Of a DNA stretch of 64,000 nt, positions 56,165 through 64,000 are shown one piece after another. Origin of the DNA: Talpa occidentalis. Taxonomy: Eukaryota > Chordata > Mammalia > Eulipotyphla > Talpidae. The DNA lies in NCBI RefSeq assembly GCF_014898055.3, contig NW_023601543.1, positions 64,493,782-64,557,781 on the forward strand. The letters are read 5' to 3'. The notes below the pieces were generated by a model that was not told where the DNA came from, did not search any database, and was given only the letters and a program-made list of their open reading frames with translations. Every line of letters starts with the position of its first letter. The first letter of the stretch is position 1. The position numbers and the translations under genes were made by a program.

Positions 56165-56315
56165 TGGGGGAGTAAAATTTACCAGGAATCAGACTATCTG
56201 AGCTCTGGTACCAGCTCCAGCCGTCACTTTGCCATGTGAGCTTGACCAAGAGCTTTCCCAGTACTCAGTTTCAAAATCCACATTTATAAGCTGGAGATAA
56301 AAATAACTCTAGTCC
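56165..56315 (+). repeat. MIR SINE relic
   Basis: GGAATCAGACTATCTGAGC, TGGTACCAGCTCCAGCCG, CCATGTGAGCTTGACCAAG, CAGTACTCAGTTTCAAAATC and GAGATAAAAATAAC are in MIR order. Confidence 0.75.
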
Positions 56316-57654
56316 TCCCCACCCAAAGAGACTTGTGGGGAAGCCTGATTGAGAATATGTATAAAGCCTTTATTAATGGTGAGCACAGCGGTCACAGAGA
56401 CTTGCAACCTGGATGAGGCGCAGGGGTGGGGGTGATGGCTGGTGTGGTGACAGTGTGGAGTCAGGGCTGGGGGCAGCGACAGGGCTTGAAGACACTTAGT
56501 CACAAAGTGATCGCAAATATTCAAATTCTAAAAGTGCAGAAGGTTAAAGATTATTACCTCCACCAGTTACTTTTGAGTATATTTTCCTTTGCCTAAGAGT
56601 GCTATATCATACAAAACTGTCTAAATAAATTTAAAAGTGCTCTTTTAATAACTATACAATAAAATTCTAAGTGGCATGAAAGCGTTGTATTAGAGCTTAA
56701 ATGGTGGCATATTTTTTTTCTGATTGTTACATAAAATATGGGTAAGTCTTATAGCTGATGGATTTTCGATGAATGAAATATCCCTGCCACCGAGGGAAAA
56801 TAGAAGGGGCAGAACATGTAATGAGGCTCTTGATCCTAGCTTGGGCATCAAAAATGACTACCCTGAAGAAGTGACATTATGTTGAGAGCCATGCAAGGAT
56901 AGGAAGCTGGGAAAGAATCCCACAATTTTCTTAGGAAGGAAGAAAGGAAAATGCAACCTCCATTTCTCCCCCACTCTTTTGGGGTTTCCCATCACGGCTC
57001 CTCACAGGACTGGCTCCCTTAGGTGCAATTCAAGGCCAATTGTCTTGCATTTGGTGATGTCACTGCCTCTTTGCCTGGGAATGAATGACATTGGCTGAGG
57101 CAAGGCCCAGGTTTTAAGGGCGGGAAAAAAAAAAAAAAAAAGAAGAAAGAAAGAAAGAAAATCAACAGCCATTCTCCAGCTTATGATGTCTCCATTTGTG
57201 CCTCTTAACTCTGTGCAAATTCTGACATTGATTTTTCAGCTCTTTGGCCTTCTTTTGGTGTGAGGCTTCATTCTGTGCAGTCACCATCCTGAACAGCATC
57301 ACTAGAAGAAGGGATTTTTAAGTGCTGCCTCAAGGCAAGGGGAAGGGATTGCTGATCATGGTTGCACACAGAAAGGAGTCAACGAGAGTCGCTGGAGGTC
57401 TCCATAGTGAACTGCAAACCAGGCATCCTTATAAAACATGTATACTAAGAGATTATTAACTGGTAATCAGCCAGAGGTAGCAGAGATGGTGACCGTGTCC
57501 CATGTCTGCTGCTACTTCCTTCTTCCTCACTCCTGAAGGGTATGGCTAATTCACACTACCCTGCCCAGGTCTGTCCTCAGAGTCCTCCTCATCACATGGG
57601 TGCCAGTGACCTCCTGCCAAGCAACATAGAACTGGCCTTGATAGCTGGGGAGGA
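56316..57654. other. Single-copy DNA with an A/AAAG tract
   Basis: An A-run followed by AAAG units lies at 57,125-57,161. No gene is recognised. Confidence 0.5.
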
Positions 57655-57815
57655 AAGACTGGAATCAGGAGATCACGTCTATATCTAGCTCAACTTCCAG
57701 CCAGGCATGTAGCTATGGACAAGGAATTTAATCTCTCTATGCCTCAGTTTTCTCATCTGTAAAAGGAGGGAGTGGGTCTGATGCTGTCTCAGGTCCCTTC
57801 CAGTTCTCATATTCT
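57655..57815 (+). repeat. MIR SINE relic
   Basis: GGAATCAGGAGATCACGTC, ATAGCTCAACTTCC-like text, AAGGAATTTAATCTCTC, TATGCCTCAGTTTTCTCATC and TGTAAAAGGAGGG are in MIR order. Confidence 0.8.
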
Positions 57816-58099
57816 AAAGGTATGAAAAACAAATCGCTGTGGCAATGGAAATTGAGGCAGATCGTCCATGCCATGTGGGCTTAGAAACCACCGCAACATT
57901 TTGAAGGTCTGTTGCATCAATACTCTGCAAGGAAACAGAGAAACATAAACTTGCACACTCAAATGTCTGCAGTCAGGTCTGGGAGGTGATACTTGTGTAT
58001 ATGAAAGTGTAAGAGAGGTTAAATGGTTAAATTGCTTTTAGATCCTAAAGTACACAAAAGAAAAAAAAAACTTATCTAACTTTCTCTCTGAGGCTTTTA
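57816..58099. other. Unrecognised DNA
   Basis: No repeat or gene recognised immediately upstream of the unexplained segment at 58,100-58,890. Confidence 0.45.
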
Positions 58100-58890
58100 T
58101 TTACAGATGTAGTAATAACAATAACCTTGAACTGAGAGTCAGGGTCAGCTGGAATGTGAAAACAGAGAAAAAAGGGGCTCCCCAGAGGCAGGGCACCTTG
58201 AAAAAACTGAATCCTGGCCTTGGACTCCTATTATAAATAATCTCTCCTAATTGGTTTGGGTGGATGAGACCCTCATTCAGTCCCGTGGTCACTGTCTCTG
58301 TGTTTACTTCTCTTGATCTTTGGCTCTTGTCTCCTAAATTACTTGGTTTCTTTGTCTCCAGAGGGCTGGGAGACATTAAACTTCCAAATAATCGTAATTC
58401 AAGAGTATAAACAATTGGGATTACAACCGTACGACAACCAGTCATACCTCAAGTTAGCTAGGGAGAGATTCTGCTGCTCTGCGGACCCCCAAACCTCTGT
58501 CTCATTTCAGCAGGAAGCAGTTCCAGAAGATGGACCTTCTTCCATGGCCCCTCAAGCTCGAGGAGCAGGACATAGAGGAGGGAGTTGTCCCTGGCCTGGT
58601 GACCATAACTTCGTTGTTCTTACCCTGTTTGTCCTTACTCTGCTGCTGCTTATCTTTCTTTGCAGACAAAACCAGAAAACCAGGCAAAACAGGATGAAAC
58701 CAAGATGGAAATAGAAGTTAAGAGAAGGGTTAAGCCACAACCTCATTATCGTAGTAAGAAGCATGCCTGCCAGCGCCATGACAGATCCAGTCAAAACCAA
58801 ACGTGGAAGAAAAAGGGGCATGAATACAATTCTTGGGAAAACCTGCCCAATTTCCCTGAAATCCTGCTGATGCAGAGCCTTTAGCCTCTT
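58100..58890 (+). other. Unexplained low-stop segment with a transmembrane-like ORF
   Basis: Not recognised. An open frame of 133 codons (58,313-58,714) has a strongly hydrophobic stretch at residues about 100-117 (FVVLTLFVLTLLLLIFLC) followed by a basic tail rich in Arg/Lys/Gln. A second frame (58,530-58,697, 55 codons) and a third (58,660-58,884, 74 codons) overlap it. Upstream is TATAAATAA (58,232-58,240) with ATTGG at 58,250-58,254. Acceptor-like sites end at 58,361 (TTTGTCTCCAG), 58,510 and 58,665 (TTTCTTTGCAG). It could be a decayed ERV or LTR segment, an old pseudogene, or a small taxon-restricted gene. I cannot decide, and chance is also possible. Confidence 0.2.
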
Positions 58891-59166
58891 GCCTTTCTTG
58901 GTACTCCGCCATAGAAGTCCTTGCTTCTCCCCAGTTTAGGGAGTTGGCTTTTGTGACATCAGTCCGCCATGTTTTCCGTCTTGCCACACATGATTCAAAC
59001 TATTTCCTTCCACCAACTCTTGTCTCTCAAGTTTTGGTCTATGAGCAATAGGTAGTCAGACCCCAAACTCTTGTAACAAAATAATTAGACAAATGAGGAA
59101 GTATGGTACAGAGAGAGCCAGTGGGAACTCACAGAAGGAGAGTGCAGCATGGGGTGAATGGACCTG

Positions 59167-60062
59167 TATCAGCCAGCTGCGGCCACAGTCATTCCGTGTG
59201 ATAACCCCAGATGCACAAAACCTCGGTGGCATAGAGCAAAAACTTGGCTTTCATTTTTAGGTCTGTAGGTGGTGGCTACTCCTGCCTGGACACAGCTGAG
59301 GCAGCAGGGCTTGCTCATGTCCCTGCAGGCAGCTATGGGTCAGCGGAGGCTCTGCTGGCTCTGACTGGGCTCATTCATATGGCTGAGGCTCTGCTTGTTA
59401 CCAGCTTATCTAGAGGGACTCTGCTGAGTGTGACCTGGCTGACTTGACCCTGCTCCTTATATCTTTCTTCTCTAGCTGGCTGTCCCCGGCATGTTCTCAT
59501 GACAACAGTTTTGATAGATCGCAAACAGAAACACACAAGCCCTCAGTCCAGCATTGCTTGCGTCACACTGCTCATTTCCTGGAGGAGGAAGATGGCTATT
59601 GGCAGCTTTGCTTTGGTAACTTAGAAGATACCTATCCTCAGGCTGAGGGGCTATTTTTGTCAAGCTTGAGTTTGCAATAATGTGGCCCAGCCAAGGATTG
59701 CTGAGCCGCTTCCATAGCTGTGATCCAGTCTGTGAAGGTGGTTTGCATGCCAAACTCCAGAATTTTCCAACCTCATCAGCTTTAGTCTTCGCCTGAATTG
59801 TTTGACTTGTGGCCCCTTCCTTGAATCGCTCCAACCTCTGGTTTCCATCATCATATCTCCTCCTAACACAGACTCTGATCTCTAACCTGCTGTGTATGAC
59901 CACCCTCGTGGTTATATTGGGCCCTCCCAGATAATCCATAATCTCCTATCCCACAACCTTTAACTTAAGTGCACCTCCAAAGTCTCTTTTGCCATTTTGG
60001 ATAACAGTCACAGGTTCTGAGAATTTTGACATAGACATCTTTGGGGGTTCTAATTCAGCCTG
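59167..60062 (-). mobile_element. Old LTR-type repeat, antisense (about 0.9 kb)
   Basis: The start TGTATCAGCCAGCTGCGGCC, then CTCGGTGGCATAGAGC and a GCATGTTCTCATGACAACAG block lead to an end with ACAGTCACAGGTTCTGAG, ACATAGACATCTTTGGGGG and TTCAGCCTGTCATAAGGCC. They look like an antisense LTR or MaLR-type consensus with an extra unassigned middle. Boundaries and family are uncertain. Confidence 0.45.
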
Positions 60063-60154
60063 TCATAAGGCCTATTCTCCCCTCCTAACAGAGCCACTTC
60101 TGGACTTATCCCCAGAATGTTTCCGGGCATCACCTGCCAGTGTCCTGACCATAT

Positions 60155-60575
60155 GGCTTCAGCGAGGTTTATTGTGCCTGGGGCCAAGTTCCAACAGGCA
60201 GCACCTGCACCTCTGCCTGAGGGCTTTTGGCCACTGGAGCCTGCTCTGTCTGTGCCTATGCCTAGAAGGAGATGCTAGGGAATGGATTTTCCCCCACACC
60301 CTTCCCTCCAGACCCTCCAGAAGAGGCTTTAACCAATGGCTGATGATTTGGTAAATGAAAACCCCAGCTCTCTTGCCCCTGAGGTGTCATCTACACCGCC
60401 CCCTGGAGGCTCTCAGAGGGATTGCTTTCCAGTTGGCCACAGTGGTTAAGTAACTTTTTTGGGGGCCGTCCCTGTCCTGTTTCGCTTTCCCAACTCTTGT
60501 ACTGGTGTTTTCTAGAATTGCCTCCCAAATTAATGACTTGTACTTGAATCTTAGCCTCCAAGCTAAGACGTACAT
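60155..60575 (+). mobile_element. Old LTR relic, LTR family A
   Basis: TAACCAATGGCTGATGATTTGG, AAACCCCAGCTCTCTTGCCC, TTCCAGTTGGCCACAGTGG and TTGCCTCCCAAATTAATGAC are followed by a GTACTTGAATCTTAGCCTCC end. This is the most complete family A copy in the window. Confidence 0.6.
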
Positions 60576-60765
60576 CTAGTGAATACTTCTTCCAAACCTC
60601 GTTTATGAATTGTGTCTGGAGTGTTACTGCTCAGGCCCATCTGCTCTTCTTTGCAAGTCTTCGTCCTCCCTGGGGTCTTCTCCAGCACTTCTGCGCTGCC
60701 AATCTCTCCTTCTCCTGCCTTCCTGAGTGGTCACAATAGGTTGTTGTCTGCATCAAATAATTGGG
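60576..60765. other. Unrecognised short interval
   Basis: Nothing diagnostic. Confidence 0.4.
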
Positions 60766-61022
60766 AGAGACAGTGCAGCCTAAAGGTTAAGACAGTAGAT
60801 TCTGAAAGAAGACTACATGGATTCGAGACTGTCTCCAGCATTTACTAGCTAGTGAAAGGGAGCGGCTTACTTAACCTTCCTCAGCTCCAGCATGGGAGGA
60901 GGGATGGGTGAACCTACCTCTGGAGCTCGCTGTGAGAAGTAGATGCCAGCATGGGCAGCCCTCTTAGAACAAACAGTGCTTGGCAGGCAGCACACACCTA
61001 AGAGGTGGCGGCTATTATTGGT
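60766..61022 (+). repeat. Near full-length MIR SINE
   Basis: The tRNA-like head (CAGCCTAAAGGTTAAGACAG), B-box area (GGATTCGAGACTGTCTCC), core (ACTTAACCTTCCTCAGCTCC), CGCTGTGAGAAGTAGATGCC and the L2-like 3' end (GTGCTTGGCAGGCAGC ... GGCTATTATTG) are all in place over about 257 bp. Confidence 0.88.
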
Positions 61023-61077
61023 CACGCTAGCAAGTTAGTGTACAGTACACTTGGCACATGGCTTTTTTGAATACAGC

Positions 61078-61245
61078 AAATCCTCACTTAATGTGTTCAA
61101 TAGATTCTTGGAAACTGCGACTGTAAGCCAAACGACATATACGTGAAACCAGCTCCTCAAATAATATTGTTTCCTTTAAGGAATTTTCTTCTCTCCCATG
61201 TTCTAAGAAAAACACCATTAAATGAAATAACATTATGCTGTCAAG
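61078..61245 (+). repeat. Ancient dispersed element, family unassigned
   Basis: AATCCTCACTTAATGTGTTC, AATAGATTCTTGGAAACTGCG, CTGTAAGCCAAACGACATATACG match a dispersed mammalian element whose consensus reads CCTCACTTAACGTCGTTGATAGG ... ACTTTAAGCGAAACGACG. Probably DNA-transposon-derived. Name not recalled. Confidence 0.55.
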
Positions 61246-61294
61246 GACCTGTTGTATTGATCAAATTGACAATCAATTCATTTTGTTGAGCTTT

Positions 61295-61420
61295 CTATTA
61301 TTTTCCCCTCTGGAGTATCAGCTCCTTGAGCCCAGGGACCAGTCTGTATTTATCTGCTTATGCCCAATGCTGGAATGGTGAATTGGTGCTTGATAAGATT
61401 TTTAAATGAATATTGTACCA
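61295..61420 (+). repeat. L2 LINE 3' end
   Basis: TCAGCTCCTTGAGCCCAGGGACC, AGTCTGTATTTATCTGC, CCAATGCTGGAATGG and GGTGCTTGATAAG with a TGAATATTG-like end follow the L2 3' order. Confidence 0.75.
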
Positions 61421-62564
61421 AATGAGAGAAAGAGGAAGGATTAACAGCCTGGAAGAGGATGGGAGGAAGACGAGGCCTCGTGGAGAAAGGGCAGCTTCGT
61501 TGTAGTTCCCGTGGGGCTCACCCGCCGCCGGCTAGGCCAGGTGGGCAGACTGAATGGGGCAGCCCCAGGGGCTGGAACAGCCCGGAAGCCCTTTGCAGCA
61601 CTGAAAACCAATTTTGCCTCTGGACTTGTATCTACAGAGATGCACCGCCTGGATCCCCCTTCAGGAACGTGCTCGCTGCCCAGGTGTGAGAAGGCAGATG
61701 GCCTCCTGCTGCCAGTTCCTTTGGGGACCACCTCAGCCGCTGTGACCCGTCTGGCAGGAGGTCACGCCTTTCCCTGGAGTGGCCTGTGTCCCACCACAGA
61801 GCAGTGAGGGAGGGTAAAGAGGCAACTGCTTCTACCTAACAGGAGACTTTCTGCAGTCAGTCCTCGCCAAGAGCACCCCAGTGATCTGGCCGAGTGTTGG
61901 GTGCGCATGACCCAACCCCACCGCCACCTCCTGCGTGAGCTTCCTTCCTCTCCTTCCACAGGTGTCGATGGAGAACAAACATCTTGGCCCACCAACTCCA
62001 TCTCTGGGCACAGAGAACACACCCGTGACTGGAACAAAAACTCAACCTCCTTCCAAGTTCCAGTTAATGCTTGAGGCTGTCTTTGGAAGTTCAGGGAACC
62101 AGAACCACCTTATTGTTTGCCTCTTTGGCAGTTTGACTCCTCAGCCATGCTGTGCCCTGACTTAAGCCTGGGGATGTTCTGAGCTCACTGTCCTGAGTCC
62201 CAGACAAACGAGAGCTGTTTATCTTTCAACTTCACTTAGAACAGTAAATAAAAAACCTCATTAATTCAGACTGCTCTTATTTGGAATTTGTGATGATCCA
62301 GAGAGGGACCCGGCGGGTGTTTGTTTACTTTTGCATTATCAGGGAAAAAAGAGCTTGCCAAGCAAATGGGGAATGGAAGCGTGATTGTAAGGGAACCATT
62401 TCGACAACCTCAAGGAGGGGAGAAGAAAAACCCCTTCTCTCAATTTAAAAGCGACACTTCACAGACAAAAAATTCATGTGACATTCTTATCCGTTTATTA
62501 AAGCTGATATCAAAAAACTCTTTAAAGCAACCCGTGGTCTAGTTGACATCACTATGAACTGAAA
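61421..62564. other. Single-copy DNA
   Basis: No gene. A small CpG cluster lies at 61,496-61,530. The AT-rich stretch 62,200-62,560 looks constrained in texture (TTAATTCAGACTG, TTTGTTTACTTTTGC, TCCGTTTATTAAAGC), but this is impression only. Confidence 0.45.
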
Positions 62565-62712
62565 TCAATTCGACATTTACTGAATTCTTATTCCCTGCAG
62601 AGCATGAGCCAGGTCCTGTGAGATTATACCAAGATGAAAACAATGCAATCTCTACTCACAAGGACTTTACAATCAGAGTGGATACTATCACCACTGTAAA
62701 CAATTTTGTTTT
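62565..62712 (+). repeat. Ancient LINE-type repeat fragment
   Basis: ATTTACTGAATTCTTATTCC, GCATGAGCCAGGTCCTGTG, ATACCAAGATGAAAACAATGC and CTCACAAGGACTTTACAATC match the front of the family at 8475-9215. Confidence 0.65.
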
Positions 62713-63777
62713 TTGCATTTCTTCTCAAATGCTTAAAATTGTTTCATAAATATCTGCCTGGCTTCAAGCCTGGTACTAGTTCTACAGCAACTACTTGTTG
62801 AACCAAAGAACTCCAACCAAGTACTGGGGGAGACGAACCTCCCCCAGTCACGTGCCACCCAACACCAGCAGTCCTGGGTCCTTTGAAGCCCTAGTGGGTT
62901 GTATGTTGTTTTTGGTGCTGTGGGTGCCCCGGGTAAATGTCTCGTTCTCCCAAGACCATACACATCGCAGAGGAAATCCTTGCCGCACCCACAATCAGCT
63001 GTGATCTCACCCTTTTTTGAAAAAAGGTCCTGTTTAAAATGGCAGTCATGACCTTGGCTTGGCATGCTTTGCAGGGACAGAGCTGGCTGGTTTCTGGCCT
63101 GCGGCTCAGCCTGCAGGCATCCAGAACTTCCAGACAATTACCATTCCCCTGGAATTGCCCTCACTCCTGATTGCTATTGGTTAATTAAAGAAATCTAGGC
63201 TCCAGACTACATTACCCACCCATATGTCACATCTGATGTACCTAACGAGTTCTCAGCAGAACAGGGTTTTGTGTGTGTGCTTGCGCGTGTGTGTCAACGT
63301 TGTTAAATTTGATGTACGAGCCTTTTCTCCACAGAGAGGGGTTCCCTCTCTCCCCTGTGACTTTTCAGCTGCTGTGCAAATGCTTGAGCTCTGCCAGCTG
63401 TAATTCTGCAGATTTTCTAGTGTCACCCACGAGGTTTCACCTTAGTCCTGCCACCTTCACTTTCTTTTATTGGACTTGGTAACTCCTCATCCAAAGAACC
63501 TCAAACACTTCTTAAACTCCTTAACTATCATTGGGCTAGGGAGATAATCCTTCACCCCTTCTGGCAAAGCAGACTACTAAGATGACGGATCTAGGAGACT
63601 CATCTAATCAGAATCATTTATTCAGCAAGAGTTACTTGTTATTTAACTCTGGTTAATTCAGCAGGAGTCCTGGACCTACCTAGGTGTTTTGGGGGCAGTT
63701 CCCAGAGATAGGATGCCTGCATTCATGGTATGGTCTTGTAGGAACAATAAAATAAAATTCCTATGGCATTTGCAGAA
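62713..63777. other. Single-copy DNA
   Basis: No gene. A TG-rich patch lies at 63,267-63,295. The minus-strand frame 62,733-63,137 (134 codons) has no recognisable domain. Confidence 0.5.
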
Positions 63778-63890
63778 CAGTGTATTTCATTCATTCGCTC
63801 AACAAATATTTACTGAGCGTCATATTAGCTAAGGTAAGGGCTAAGACAGTATAGCAAAAAGGCTCCTAGTGCAGTGACTACAGAAACAGA
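63778..63890 (+). repeat. Ancient LINE-type repeat fragment
   Basis: TTCATTCATTCGCTCAACAAATATTTACTGAGCG and GGGCTAAGACAGTATAGC match the start of the same old family. The window ends soon after, with no gene visible to 64,000. Confidence 0.6.
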
Positions 63891-64000
63891 ACAATTGACT
63901 TGTCTCTCACATAACAGTTAAAAGCCGTCTAGATTTGCAGGGCAGCTCAGCTCCATGTGACTCTTCAGGAATCCAAGATCCTTTGCTCTCATGCTCCATC

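Overview
This window is nuclear DNA from a placental mammal and reads as intergenic or deep-intronic sequence. I found no host protein-coding exon, tRNA, rRNA or other functional RNA gene that I can defend. The evidence for a mammal is direct: decayed L1 LINEs, L2 and MIR fragments, MER5-type hAT MITEs, MLT1-type LTRs, and dinucleotide and tetranucleotide microsatellites. The youngest common element is a tRNA-derived SINE of about 270 bp. It has a GGGCCTCCCTGGTGGCGCAG-like head and an AATAAATAAATCTTTAAA-type tail, so it carries a polyadenylation signal followed by a Pol III terminator. This is neither primate Alu, carnivore CAN, horse ERE, cetartiodactyl CHR nor vespertilionid VES. My best but tentative guess is the Rhin-1-like family of horseshoe and leaf-nosed bats, which would make the host a rhinolophoid bat.

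Layout. 1-11.9 kb: mostly single-copy DNA with scattered L2, MIR and MER5 relics. 11,887-11,986: a 100-N assembly gap, followed directly by a 4.9-kb 5'-incomplete L1 (to about 16,850) with broken ORF1 and ORF2. 17-28 kb: SINEs at 20.1, 21.4, 23.9 and 27.3 kb, an old LTR near 19 kb, a CA/TG-rich long-period repeat at 24.7-25.1 kb and purine tracts. 28-33 kb: an old LTR, a long homopurine tract, a CpG-rich block and a quiet single-copy region. 33-43.8 kb: LINE fragments, four SINEs, LTRs and an older L1 (38.2-40.0 kb). 43.8-46.9 kb: the longest clean single-copy block, a candidate conserved regulatory region. 47-56 kb: repeat-dense, with four SINEs, several LTR relics, an antisense L1 and a large CCTT tract. 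56-64 kb: MIRs, LTR relics and an unexplained low-stop segment at 58.1-58.9 kb.

The elements form one retrotransposition story. L1 supplies the enzymes, although the copies here are dead, and twelve copies of one SINE show its products. Ten have clear 11-18 bp target-site duplications and the other two have imperfect ones. Two SINE sublineages coexist. One copy consists of the tRNA-like head alone with its own A-tail, and another carries a short extra segment between two A-tails. Nothing bacterial, viral-particle-like, CRISPR-like or toxin-like was seen. Family names for old repeats come from memory of consensus sequences, and their boundaries are accurate to roughly 10-30 bp.
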